Of a stretch of DNA of 42,734 nt, positions 1 through 9,574 are shown piece after piece; the stretch's first letter is position 1, and each line of letters begins with the position of its first letter. The notes beneath the pieces were generated by a model, which ran no database searches, was not told the origin of the DNA, and was given only the letters and a program-made list of their open reading frames with translations. Where the stretch lies: positions 1-42,734 of the forward strand of contig PKRC01000019.1 of assembly GCA_017577715.1 (NCBI GenBank). Direction: 5' to 3'. A program made the translations under genes and the position numbers. The DNA is from Clostridia bacterium. Lineage in GTDB: Bacteria > Bacillota > Clostridia > Caldicoprobacterales > Caldicoprobacteraceae.

Positions 1-1425
1 GACTACCTATAAGGGATTGAAACAAAAACCGTGCCAGTCATTGGGAGGAGGGCTTTCTTTGGTTTTTAGACTACCTATAAGGGATTGAAACAAGGATGAT
101 TTAGTGAACAAGGGTTGGGAGCCTTTGTTTGTTTTTAGACTACCTATAAGGGATTGAAACTTAAAGTCATATCCTAAAATTTTAATACATCTATCATAGT
201 TTTTAGACTACCTATAAGGGATTGAAACCATAAAAACTACGGCCAAAAGAACTCGGAACAGAAGGTTTTTAGACTACCTATAAGGGATTGAAACAAACCT
301 GTACAGACCTAACCACATCCCAAGGCAAACAGGTTTTTAGACTACCTATAAGGGATTGAAACTATTTACCATAAAGCTCATTTATTTTAGCCTCCCCGGT
401 TTTTAGACTACCTATAAGGGATTGAAACGTTGAAGGTTTAAGGAAGATAAGTGCTATTCCTGACAGGTTTTTAGACTACCTATAAGGGATTGAAACTGAT
501 TCGCGAACTGGATCCTGGCGACGACCCGCACGTTTTTAGACTACCTATAAGGGATTGAAACATCTCATTCTCTAATAAACCTTGAAAATCATAACTAACG
601 TTTTTAGACTACCTATAAGGGATTGAAACCTCTATAAAAGAAGAAAGAGATTCGACCAAAACTAACGTTTTTAGACTACCTATAAGGGATTGAAACTAAT
701 CTCTTTTTGTTCTTTACTCAACCCATCAAAATGTTTTTAGACTACCTATAAGGGATTGAAACCTGGATGGACGGCCTTTTTTCTACTATGCACCAGGATG
801 TTTTTAGACTACCTATAAGGGATTGAAACTGGAATAGCGACAAGAAAGCTGCTGACCGGAAAACCGGGTTTTTAGACTACCTATAAGGGATTGAAACAAC
901 GGCAAACTGAAAGGAAACTTCGTCGTAATAGGCAAGTTTTTAGACTACCTATAAGGGATTGAAACATATTACATCATAGCCAAACTTCCTACTCTGACTA
1001 AAAGTTTTTAGACTACCTATAAGGGATTGAAACTTACTTTAGCTTAACCTTTTATATAACTCATACGCGTTTTTAGACTACCTATAAGGGATTGAAACTT
1101 ATCAAAGTGCCTTCCTTGCGGATGAAGACAAAATATGTTTTTAGACTACCTATAAGGGATTGAAACTCTATCACTTTAAAAATCGGCTCCATTTTGCATG
1201 CCCGTTTTTAGACTACCTATAAGGGATTGAAACTGTATAAGGCCCAAGAGATATGGGCTGTGGGGCTATAGTTTTTAGACTACCTATAAGGGATTGAAAC
1301 GCTCGTCCCCGGATTCGAATTGGTTATAGTCAATTCGTTTTTAGACTACCTATAAGGGATTGAAACTTCCATAACGGAAATACTTTTACATCTCCGACCC
1401 CTGCGAGTTTTTAGACTACCTATAA
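1..1425 (+). CRISPR. CRISPR array, trailer end (22 repeat copies, 21 spacers)
   Basis: A 30-nt repeat beginning GTTTTTAGAC and ending GGGATTGAAAC recurs every 65-70 nt. The first copy (1-23) lacks its first 7 nt because the window starts inside the array. Twenty complete copies from 62-91 to 1337-1366 appear identical. The last copy (1407-1425) stops after 19 nt, where an IS begins. Spacers are 35-40 nt and all different. The ATTGAAAC 3' end is the usual crRNA 5' handle, so the array reads on the plus strand and the leader and newest spacers lie off the left edge. No cas genes are in the window. The repeat resembles type I-B/III repeats of thermophilic Clostridia (family knowledge); the subtype cannot be fixed from this sequence. 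Confidence 0.98.
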
Positions 1426-1477
1426 TGTTTTTTGCAAGAGAAAATTCCCCATTTTTGCAAAGATTTTTCCCCAGGCA
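1426..1477. repeat. IS21 left terminal repeats
   Basis: Two TTGCAA boxes at 1432 and 1455 are 23 nt apart, with AAAATTCCCCA between them. The same pattern, ending in an AGGCACC-like stretch, is found inverted at the right end of the element. Confidence 0.8.
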
Positions 1478-1496
1478 CCGGTGGGGAATTTTTTTG

Positions 1497-2228
1497 TTAA
1501 CTTAACTGTCTCATCAGTGATTGCTTCATGCGATAGCTTTGTCCATCAAAGATTAACAAATAACAATGATGTATCAATCGATCTATTATTGCCGCTGTCA
1601 TTTGCTCATCATAAAAAACACTCATCCATCGACTGAATTCCAAGTTGGTAGTAATTATTATGCTCCGCTGCTCATAACAGTCCGAAATTACCTGAAATAG
1701 TAGTTGCGCCCCCTCCCTGTCTACGGGTACATAACCCCATTCGTCACATATCAAAAGGTCTGCTTTAGTAAGCTGCTTTAAAAGCCCAGAAAGTTCACCT
1801 CCTTTCCTCGCTTCTACCAACCTGTTGACCAGCGCTGCTGTTCGGAAAAACTTTACGTTATAACCCTTCCTACATGCCTCCACACCTATCGCTGTTGCAA
1901 GATGCGTTTTACCTGTCCCCACATTACCATAAAAAATTAAGTTTTTCTTTTCCTCAATAAACTTGCAATCCTTTAAATCACCCGGAGTAAGTCCTTGTGG
2001 AAACTTTATCTCATCAAACATATAACCATCAAATGTCTTGATTGTGTAAAAGTTAGCATTCCTCAAAAGTCTGGCTTTCCTACTTGCTTCCCTGTGCTCC
2101 ACTTCCAACTTTAACAACTTAAGCAGAAACTCTTCATGGCTTTCTGCCTCTATCTTATCACAGTTCTCTACCAGATTGTGACTGAGCTTTAATGTCTTGC
2201 AGCAGGCAGCTATTTGTTCCTTGAGCAT
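1497..2228 (-). CDS. istB: IS21 helper ATPase IstB
   Basis: This is the AAA+ helper ATPase that assists the IstA transposase in choosing and capturing target DNA. The 243-residue protein has a Walker A motif GNVGTGKT at 101-108 and a Walker B motif LLICDEWGYV near 158-167, as in IstB/DnaC-like ATPases. Length is normal for the family (about 240-260). Its ATG overlaps the last 19 nt of istA and is preceded by AAAGGTGG about 9 nt upstream, which suggests translational coupling. The frame is intact, so the element may still be active. It ends 70 nt inside the left end of the IS. Confidence 0.95.
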   Translation of the reverse strand: MLKEQIAACCKTLKLSHNLVENCDKIEAESHEEFLLKLLKLEVEHREASRKARLLRNANFYTIKTFDGYMFDEIKFPQGLTPGDLKDCKFIEEKKNLIFYGNVGTGKTHLATAIGVEACRKGYNVKFFRTAALVNRLVEARKGGELSGLLKQLTKADLLICDEWGYVPVDREGAQLLFQVISDCYEQRSIIITTNLEFSRWMSVFYDEQMTAAIIDRLIHHCYLLIFDGQSYRMKQSLMRQLS

Positions 2229-3742
2229 ATATCCATACCACCTTTCAGAAACGCTCTATCATAGCCCTCTGCATCAAAATGAAATTCTGTTAGTTCAGGT
2301 AATCCTTCCGGCATCTTCAGTGGTTTTAACGGTGGGGTTATATCCGTTATCCTGTTGTGGATTGTTACAAGGCTATCTAAATCCTGTACCCCATAAATCA
2401 GAGCTTCTTCTACAGCATTCACTGCCTGCTCAAAACCACTTTTTACACAAAGCTCAGCCAGAACCTTAAGCACTTTGCTTCGCTCTTTTTTACTGCATCC
2501 ATCCAGATATTCCTGCACAGATAGTGGCAGCATGCTGTATATCCCAGAATACTTAAGAGCACCCGGACAGCGTGAAAGCTGAGTAAGATACGGCAGCCAA
2601 TTCATACTCTCTTGCTTGTTATCACCGTAAAACCTCTGGTGTCGCACTATTTCCCTATGATTATCATCAAGTGGTATAACCTCATAAGGTGTTATCTTGA
2701 CAAGCACCCGAGTGTTGGCATATTTGGGTGCGGTAGAATAAATATGTCTTCCACCATTTAAACTGAACTTACCATAAGCGTTGGTCTTAACTGTTATATA
2801 GTTAGCTACTTCATAAGGGTTAACCGGTAATTTGAGCAAAGCTTTCCTGTCTTCCTCAAAAAGCTCAGCATGCGTCCCCTCTTTCCGATAGTGTTCCCGT
2901 TGCATATCTCGGTCGCATATCCCTAAGAGTTCAACATTAAACTCCTCCAGCTTTTCAAACTGTGGAGGGGGTACTAAAAAGTTACGTCTGTGATACCCAA
3001 CTTTGTTCTCCACATTCCCCTTCTCATGTCCAGCATTTGGGTTGCAAAATATAGCTTTAAAGCCGTAATGTTGTTTAAACCGCAAAAAAGCATCCGTAAG
3101 CTTCCGCTCCCCATCCCTTAAAAGCTTTACAATATTACTGGCATTATCAAACCACAGCTTAGGTGGCACCCCACCAATATGTTCAAATATGTTCTTTAAC
3201 CCCTCAAACAAACACTCCTGATTCTCTCCCTTGAAAAGCTGCACGTAACCCGCGTTGCTGTAAGGAAACGATAGATTCAAATAAAATCCATTATGTAGTA
3301 TCCCGTTTTCATAAAAGTCAGCTCGGCCAAAATCTACCTGTGCTTCACCAGGTTTATGTTCTAGCGGCAAACGACAGGAGTTGTTTTGATACAACTCTTT
3401 CTTCTTTCCAGCCACATATCCCGCTACAGTACGATAAGAGCAGTTAAACTTATCCCCATATTTTTCACGTAGCCTATCATAGACCCGCTTGGCTGTATGC
3501 CTCTGTTTCTTGCGCACTTTTTTGTCTTCCTCAAGCCATTCATCTATATCCTCTTTAAAAGGATCAAGCTTTGGGAATGATCTCTTGGCTTTGACCTCAA
3601 CAGAGGCGTTCCAATCTTCCTGATAAACATATTTGCGTACTGTTTTGCGGTCCACCTTGAACTCCCTGGCTATTTCACTAATACTTAGTCCTTTAAAAAA
3701 GAACGCATTTCTGATATCATCTATTTGGGTCATTGTGAGCAT
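2210..3742 (-). CDS. istA: IS21 transposase IstA
   Basis: DDE-type transposase of an IS21 element, about 510 residues from the start chosen here. An N-terminal helix-turn-helix (ISEIAREFKVDRKTVRKYVY) is followed by an rve-type integrase core: QVDFGRADF holds the first Asp, LWFDNASN the second, and EKGNVENKVG the Glu. The frame is open 27 codons further upstream, to 3823, but the ATG at 3742 (MLTMTQID) has AAGGGAGG at good spacing, and the upstream part shows nothing IstA-like. istB overlaps its 3' end. No frameshift or internal stop is seen. Confidence 0.95.
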   Translation of the reverse strand: MLTMTQIDDIRNAFFFKGLSISEIAREFKVDRKTVRKYVYQEDWNASVEVKAKRSFPKLDPFKEDIDEWLEEDKKVRKKQRHTAKRVYDRLREKYGDKFNCSYRTVAGYVAGKKKELYQNNSCRLPLEHKPGEAQVDFGRADFYENGILHNGFYLNLSFPYSNAGYVQLFKGENQECLFEGLKNIFEHIGGVPPKLWFDNASNIVKLLRDGERKLTDAFLRFKQHYGFKAIFCNPNAGHEKGNVENKVGYHRRNFLVPPPQFEKLEEFNVELLGICDRDMQREHYRKEGTHAELFEEDRKALLKLPVNPYEVANYITVKTNAYGKFSLNGGRHIYSTAPKYANTRVLVKITPYEVIPLDDNHREIVRHQRFYGDNKQESMNWLPYLTQLSRCPGALKYSGIYSMLPLSVQEYLDGCSKKERSKVLKVLAELCVKSGFEQAVNAVEEALIYGVQDLDSLVTIHNRITDITPPLKPLKMPEGLPELTEFHFDAEGYDRAFLKGGMDICSRNK

Positions 3743-3801
3743 CCTCCAATCCTCCCTTGCAGTTAAGTTGTACCTAACTACAAGGATAAAGGTTTTTGTG
3801 G

Positions 3802-3894
3802 GTGCCTGCAATGACCTTTGCAAATCTGGGGAATTTTAAGTTGCAAAAGTGAGGATTTTTACTTTGCAACTCTGTCCATTTTTATTTTACAACA
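3802..3894. repeat. IS21 right terminal repeats
   Basis: Four boxes (TTGCAA at 3818, 3841 and 3864, and TTACAA at 3887) have an exact 23-nt period. Read inward from 3894, the third and fourth units match the two left-end units, sharing AAAATTCCCCA and GGCACC. Such boxes are binding sites for the IS21 transposase in characterised relatives. Confidence 0.8.
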
Positions 3895-6002
3895 AACAAA
3901 CACTTTTCTAACATGAGAATAGCTGAGCCCGACAAAGTTGGCCACCTCTTGGATTCCTATATCATTTCTGTAATTTTTCTTTATAAAATCTATTATCTTG
4001 TTGACAGTTTCATCTTCCTCTTTCTCGTACACCACGAGGAAATCTATTATAGCCTTATACATATTGACAAGCCAAACCTTTATTTCATCCAATGTCTCTT
4101 TACTGGAAAGTTCACTATATACATTAAAATCATGGCCAAAAACTTCGTTCATATCTAACTTAAGTTCGGTAAGATATTTTACTATGGTATTTCCCACCAG
4201 TTGATTTATGACCAGTAAAACATTGTCGCAAGATATATCGCGTCTTTCTTTTAACTGTCCTATCAATTCAGCCACAGTTTCTTCAATTTTATTTATATCC
4301 CTAGATTCCAGCTGATTTATTATGTTCCTTTCTAGCTTATATGGATAATAATAGCTGTAATTTTCAAATTCCTCATTCCACAAAATGATGCTCCCATGGC
4401 CAAAGACCAATCTCCATTTGAGCATTTGTTTGGCCTCCATGTACGATACATGTACTTTTGATATCCCTTCATAACATCTTCCAATTCCCACCGATACAGT
4501 GAAATCCAATATCTTGCCAATCTCGCTCTGTATCTCGCAGAAATACCTCTCTAAATCCTCGTATATTTGATGCATGCGGTCATCGCTTACATTGATGATA
4601 AATGCGATTTCTCCTCCAGCCAAATTCACTCCTTCGCACACATATTCCCTTCCTATGACATATTTTACAATATTTATTATCAACATCTTTAAATAATATT
4701 GCCTTTCTGCTCCATATCTATTAGCAAAGTCACGATATTTATCTATCATTACAGAAACACATATAAAATGTCGATGCTTAAAATATTCACCAGCCAACCC
4801 ATCATTGTCAACGTTGCTGTAGCTATAACTAGCGTTCAACAGATTACTTAAATAAATCTGTTTGATATGCATTTTATTTTGGGCTAACTGGTTCGAAAGC
4901 GACTCGAAAGCCCTTCTCAGTATTATCATTTCATCCTTGCTATCATAAACGTCTATTCCTTTATTGAATTTAATATCTTGAATCAACTTGGTTATCGGGC
5001 TAGACAACTTTTTTGATATTAAATAAACGCTCAAAATGCTCAATAACGCTATTAGCACAGAGAGATAAATAAACCTCGTACGCAAACTATCAATCTTACT
5101 AAGCAAGGGTTCCAAAGAAAAAACGCCTATATAGACCCAATTATCGTTAAGGGATTTATAATATGACAACAAAATATTTTTTCCTTCCATCTCATCGATA
5201 AAGTATCCGTCAACCGTATTGCTCTTTAATATTTTCTCTATGTAACTCTTATGGAGATATTGCAACCTATATAATTTTTATCTACATGAGTCACAACCTT
5301 TCCATCGTTATTAATGATAAAAATATATCCTTCCTTGTTTATATCATCAGTGTTGATAAGCTTTGATAATGCATCTTCTTTTATATTTGACACAAGCGCC
5401 CCTTGTAAGGCGCTTATGTAAGGAGTCAGAGGGAACACATACGTTATAACATAATTATAACCGGAATAAACTACATCATCGTATTCCCTGCTCAACATAG
5501 GATCTATCCATCCTAAAGGTTTCCTGTCATTTTTGTATTGAGTATAGGCTTTAAACCAACCCGTATTCTTTATATCGTCATTAAAAATCACCCCTTGGTT
5601 GCTGGTCAAGCAAAGTCCTAGATCTTCAATATACAAATAGATTGATTCATACCTTATATTAGCATTAATCACCTCTAAAATCGACTTTTGCGCATTCGAA
5701 AGCTTTGTCAAAGCTTGACTATCAAAAACTAGCTTACCATCTCTTTTTAGATTCTTTAGTTGTACAAGAGCATTTATAGAATTACTAGCCGCCAGCCTTA
5801 CAACATCTTCTTGAACGACATTTTTAAACTCCGCTGTAATCTTTTCCGCTACTTTCAATTTCCCTATATAATTTATGCCAATCTCTTCTTTAGAACTATT
5901 TATTACCACTTTTTCGTATACAAAAATATAGAAAACAGTTATCACTACCAATAAGAACGTGAAGGAAATAAACAATTTAATAAAAAATGATTGGTCTTTC
6001 AT
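3895..6002 (-). pseudogene. Broken membrane sensor / AraC-type regulator
   Basis: Two abutting frames make one protein. Frame A (6002 to 5238) has an N-terminal membrane helix (LFISFTFLLVVITVFYIFVY) and an extracellular Cache-like region. Frame B (from about 5265) continues the Cache domain, then a second membrane helix (FIYLSVLIALLSILSVYLIS), a HAMP-like linker, a degenerate GGDEF-like middle region and the first helices of an AraC HTH (IQEVANFVGLSYSHVRKVF). This is the architecture of the roughly 750-residue Cache-HAMP-AraC regulators that control sugar-uptake genes in Firmicutes. A one-base shift, consistent with a 1-nt deletion, falls at 5238-5265. The AraC domain ends at the IS end, so the second HTH is missing and about 12 IS-encoded residues follow, up to the stop at 3859. 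The start at 6002 follows a GGGGG stretch. No target transporter genes remain beside it. Confidence 0.85.
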
Positions 6003-6044
6003 AAAATACAATCCCCCATCATTCTTATCCACTTACTGCATTAA

Positions 6045-6542
6045 TTATTTTATTTTGGGCATAGTTACAGATGTTTTATGCGAGCGTAACAAGTCCTCTA
6101 AAATCTCTTCCTCAGTCAAAACTTCAACCCCATTATCCATAAGCAATTGGGCTGTTATGCCATTTCCTTCTTGAAGCTTTCCCGTAAATGTTCCATCGTA
6201 TACCATCCCTTTGCCGCAGGAAGGACTCCTAGCCTTTAAGACAGCGCGCTTTATTCCCATCTCCTGACAAAATCTCAAAATCTGTTTTGCACCCCTTATG
6301 AAATTCTCAGTGACATCAACGCCATCCTTTCTGACCACCAAAGCCTTGCCCTGCAAAACATCGTGGGCGTTGCCACCTTTTATCTCGGCCGGCAGCCTGG
6401 GCGTGGGCAGACCCCCTAATTGCTCGGGACACAGCGGAATGGCCTTGCCCTGGCGTACAAGCTCTTTGATAATGGGGATTCCATTATCTTCTCCATTGTA
6501 TTTACAGCATATCCCTGCCAGACACGCGCTTACCAAAATCAT
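6045..6542 (-). CDS. DUF523 family protein (TudS-like)
   Basis: A small cysteine-rich protein of about 165 residues that belongs to DUF523. Conserved family segments are seen: SACLAGICCKYNG at the N-terminus, PLCPEQLGGLPTPR in the middle and ARSPSCGKG in the second half. Members of this family include thiouracil desulfidase TudS, which uses a [4Fe-4S] cluster; whether this copy acts on thiouracil is inference. The gene lies just downstream of mutS2 on the same strand (gap under 20 nt), so the two are probably cotranscribed. The frame opens at a GTG (6551), but the ATG at 6542 has GCGAGG 8 nt upstream and is preferred. Confidence 0.85.
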   Translation of the reverse strand: MILVSACLAGICCKYNGEDNGIPIIKELVRQGKAIPLCPEQLGGLPTPRLPAEIKGGNAHDVLQGKALVVRKDGVDVTENFIRGAKQILRFCQEMGIKRAVLKARSPSCGKGMVYDGTFTGKLQEGNGITAQLLMDNGVEVLTEEEILEDLLRSHKTSVTMPKIK

Positions 6543-6560
6543 GCAGTTCACCTCGCTCTT

Positions 6561-8945
6561 TTATTTTAGCTGCACTATGGTAACGCCACTTTCACCCTCG
6601 CCATATTTCCCAAGACGGAAGGAGCTTACATGGGGATGATTGCGCAAGTATTGGTGGACTGCCTCCCTTAGCGTACCCGTCCCCTTGCCGTGAATAATGG
6701 TCACCTGTTTTAACCCGGCCAAAAAAGCGTCATCCAGGTACTTATCCACATTCATCAAAGCTTCATCTACCGTCTGCCCCCTTATGTTTATCTGCGGCGA
6801 AACGGCGGTCAACTTGGGAGAAGGCATTTTAGACGATATCACTGCAGTTGCTGCATCGTTCTTCTCGTCAACCTTTCTCACATCCGAAAGCTTGACAGCC
6901 ACCTTCATTATGCCCACTTGAACCATGAGCTCGCCGTTGTCATCGGGAAGGGTCAGTACCTGTCCTTTTTGGCCCAATGTGCTTATATACACCGTCTCGC
7001 CCAGGCGTACCTCCTTAACCGGTTCATAATACTGGTGGGACTGCCTGGTTTCTCCAGCAAGTTCATTCTCTATTTTATCCAGGCTTTGCTTCAACCTCAT
7101 CCTGTATTGCTCCATGGCCCTGTTGCGTTCCTTTTCGGCAGCCATCTGCGATAGTTTATTCAACTCTTTGATGATCTGATCGGCCTCTTCCTTAGCCTGG
7201 CGCAATATCATCCTGGCCTCTTCTCTGGCCTTTCGAAGTATCTGCTGGCGCGCCGACTCAAGCTCCGACTCCTTCTGGGCAAGCTCCTGCCTTGCCTTCT
7301 CTGCCTCTTTCAAATACTTTTTAGCCCTTTCCCGTTCTTCCCTTGCCTTGATCCTATTGTATTCCAGGTCAGAAATCAAATCCTCAAAGCGGATATTTTC
7401 CTGCGTCAAGAATTCCCTGGCCTTTTCGATAATTTGCTCTTTAAGCCCTAGCCTCCTGGATATCTGAAAGGCATTGCTCTTACCCGGTATTCCTATAAGC
7501 AAGCGGAACGTGGGGCTCAATGTTTCCACATCAAACTCCATGGATGCGTTCTCCATCCCCTGATTCATCATGGCGAATACCTTAAGCTGGCTGTAGTGGG
7601 TTGTGGCGACGGTTTTAGCGCCACTGTTGTGCAAAAACTCAAGGATGGCCATAGCCAGAGCAGCACCTTCTGTGGGATCAGTACCGGCTCCCAGCTCATC
7701 CAGCAACACCAAAGAATTTCTGTCTATTTTATCAACGATATATACAATATTTACCATATGCGAGGAAAAAGTACTGAGGTTTTGTTCTATGCTCTGTTCA
7801 TCACCTATATCAGCAAAAACCTTTTGGAATATGCCTATCTCGGTACCGTAATCGGCAGGCAAGCAAAGGCCGGCCTGCGCCATCAACACAAACAGCCCCA
7901 CCGTCTTCAAAGTTACGGTTTTACCGCCCGTATTAGGTCCAGTGATCACCAGGGTATTAAAATCATATCCCAGATTAAGGCTTATGGGTACCACTTGATG
8001 TGGGGGTATCAACGGATGCCTGCCATTTACTATTTTGACCTTACCGTCCTCCACTATTTTGGGCACCATGCCCCTCATAGAATATCCTAATTTGCCCTTG
8101 GCAAATATAAAGTCAAGCTTGCTCAGGATTTCAAACGAAGTGCTTATGTCCTCCCTAACCTTCCATACTTCCTCCGTTAACCTGCCCAAAATGCGCTCAA
8201 TTTCTCGCTTTTCTTCCAGCATCAATTCCTTAAGCCTGTTGTTGGCTTCCACTACCGGCATGGGCTCGATGAACAAAGTGGCCCCGCTGGCCGACTGGTC
8301 ATGGACCAGGCCAGGCAGGCTGGAACGATATTCCTGTTTTACGGGAATGACATACCTGCCATTCCTTATGGTGACAATGGGCTCCTGAAGGAATCTCTGG
8401 TACTGCGGCGATTGTATATAGCGGTTCAAAAGCTCCTTTATTTTTTCCTGACACCGCGCTATATTACGGCGGATACCATGAAGCTCAGGACTGGCATTGT
8501 CGGCTATCCGCCCGTCGGGTTCTATACACCTGAATATCTCGCCCATCAAATCACTATGTGGCTTTAACTGATATACCAGCCCCGGAATAATGGTAAGCCC
8601 CGAATCATTTAAACCTTCCCTGCTTTTAAAGGCATCTTTGAGGCTGGCGCAAGTCCTTAACACGCACCCTATGTCCAGCAATTCCTCGGGGCTCAATGTC
8701 GCCTTTTTTTCCACCCTCCTCAAATGCATGCGAATGTCGGGGAACTCCCCTAAAGGAGACATCCCATATTTGACCATTATCTTTAAGGCCTCTTCTGTCT
8801 CTGCCAGGGCTGAAATAATTTTATCCCTATCGGTATATGGGACCAAACTTTGTGCCATTTCGCGCCCCGGCACCGATACCGTATGCTCCATAAGCATGCC
8901 TATAATCTTGTCATATTCAAGCACGTGGAAGGTTCTCTCATTCAC
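6561..8945 (-). CDS. mutS2: Endonuclease MutS2
   Basis: The 794-residue protein matches MutS2 in length and domain order. An N-terminal MutS core/lever region is followed by the ATPase domain with Walker A GPNTGGKT at 336-343 and DELGAGTDPTEG in the Walker B region. Next come a long charged coiled coil (about 510-630), a KOW-like segment and a C-terminal Smr nuclease domain with the IIHGKGTGTLREAV motif. MutS2 proteins suppress homologous recombination and, in Bacillus, act in rescue of collided ribosomes; they lack the mismatch-binding domain of MutS1. The start is a GTG at 8945 with GAGGG 8 nt upstream. A DUF523 gene follows directly. Confidence 0.97.
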   Translation of the reverse strand: MNERTFHVLEYDKIIGMLMEHTVSVPGREMAQSLVPYTDRDKIISALAETEEALKIMVKYGMSPLGEFPDIRMHLRRVEKKATLSPEELLDIGCVLRTCASLKDAFKSREGLNDSGLTIIPGLVYQLKPHSDLMGEIFRCIEPDGRIADNASPELHGIRRNIARCQEKIKELLNRYIQSPQYQRFLQEPIVTIRNGRYVIPVKQEYRSSLPGLVHDQSASGATLFIEPMPVVEANNRLKELMLEEKREIERILGRLTEEVWKVREDISTSFEILSKLDFIFAKGKLGYSMRGMVPKIVEDGKVKIVNGRHPLIPPHQVVPISLNLGYDFNTLVITGPNTGGKTVTLKTVGLFVLMAQAGLCLPADYGTEIGIFQKVFADIGDEQSIEQNLSTFSSHMVNIVYIVDKIDRNSLVLLDELGAGTDPTEGAALAMAILEFLHNSGAKTVATTHYSQLKVFAMMNQGMENASMEFDVETLSPTFRLLIGIPGKSNAFQISRRLGLKEQIIEKAREFLTQENIRFEDLISDLEYNRIKAREERERAKKYLKEAEKARQELAQKESELESARQQILRKAREEARMILRQAKEEADQIIKELNKLSQMAAEKERNRAMEQYRMRLKQSLDKIENELAGETRQSHQYYEPVKEVRLGETVYISTLGQKGQVLTLPDDNGELMVQVGIMKVAVKLSDVRKVDEKNDAATAVISSKMPSPKLTAVSPQINIRGQTVDEALMNVDKYLDDAFLAGLKQVTIIHGKGTGTLREAVHQYLRNHPHVSSFRLGKYGEGESGVTIVQLK

Positions 8946-9184
8946 AACTCATTCCCTCGACTTTTACTATTAGAATTTTAGAGTCAATCTTTATTGGTTA
9001 TCCTGCTATAACAGGTCAATAGCCTTTTTTATCGTACCCTTCAATTAGGATAACATTCTCACCTACTAAATGCAATAAGTAAACCGCCTCAAGACGGCCA
9101 GTTATTCAAACTTTTAGGAGAGAAGCAAAGCAAATAAGATAATAGGTGTCAATAGCTAATTTCAACATGCAAATTCTTTTTGGA

Positions 9185-9437
9185 GCCTTACTCTCTGGAT
9201 AAAAGTCTGATATTATTATTCCATTCCTACACCTCTGGTAATAGCGCTTTAGGGTTCCTTTCGCTTTTCACTAATTGTTTCTAGATCTATCCTAGGCCTT
9301 TTCAAGTGCTTACCCGCTTTCCTTGCTGTTTCTATGCATTCTCATCCTCTCTGTTTTATCCGCTCACGTTTTTTCTGGGTCATACATATAGCAAAATAAC
9401 TCGAAACAGATGACGCTATCTTGTTTGTGTCACTCAT
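9185..9437 (-). pseudogene. Serine recombinase (resolvase/invertase) C-terminal remnant
   Basis: Reading the minus strand, QKKRERIKQR is followed by an in-frame TGA and then, in the same frame, ECIETARKAGKHLKRPRID. Together these match the conserved end of the catalytic domain and the hinge of small serine recombinases (typically QxxRExIxQRxxEGIxxAxxxGKHxGRPxI). A later frame change recovers RYYQRCRNGIIIS, like the start of their C-terminal DNA-binding helices (YxRWxNGEITA). The catalytic N-terminal domain is absent. The stop could be a single CGA to TGA change. This is a relic of a lost mobile element; identification rests on motif recognition, not on a database search. Confidence 0.6.
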
Positions 9438-9550
9438 GTTTCTATCCCCTACAAATAAGTGAAAAACACTGGCAGACGATTTTAAATAGATTGAAATAAA
9501 GCGGATTCTTGCTGCCAACCCATTGCCCATGCTGGTCGCATACGTAAACA

Positions 9551-9574
9551 AAAAGCAGCCCGAAGGCTGCTTTT
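9551..9574 (-). terminator. Terminator downstream of zapA
   Basis: On the minus strand the hairpin AAAAGCAGCC / GGCTGCTTTT has a TTCG tetraloop and is followed by a T-rich stretch. It lies about 40 nt past the zapA stop and probably ends the pheS-pheT-zapA transcript. Confidence 0.85.

Larger units (their letters stand above)
1426..3894 (-). mobile_element. IS21-family insertion sequence (istA-istB), about 2.47 kb
   Basis: The element holds istA and istB in the usual overlapping order, flanked by related inverted ends. Both outer ends start TGTT when read inward, the left at 1426 and the right at 3894. TTGCAA-centred boxes recur exactly every 23 nt at both ends, the multiple-terminal-repeat layout known for IS21 elements. 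The left end abuts a truncated CRISPR repeat and the right end abuts a truncated regulator gene. I see no matching target duplication (left flank ...CTATAA, right flank AACAAA...), so the flanks are not from one simple insertion. Exact termini are uncertain by a few bases. Confidence 0.9.

Noticed and set aside
600..670. Spacers 9 and 10 both end in AACTAAC
   Set aside because: The shared 7 nt are short and the rest of the two spacers differ; this is probably coincidence rather than primed acquisition from one site.
1441..1494. Inverted AAATTCCCC / GGGGAATTT near the left IS end as a CRISPR terminator
   Set aside because: It lies within the IS terminal repeats and is better explained by them; it also lacks a compact stem-loop.
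9084..9097. CCGTC-UUGA-GGCGG hairpin on the minus strand as a terminator
   Set aside because: The stem is only 5 bp with one G-U pair, and no intact gene lies upstream to use it; kept only as a note in the gap entry.
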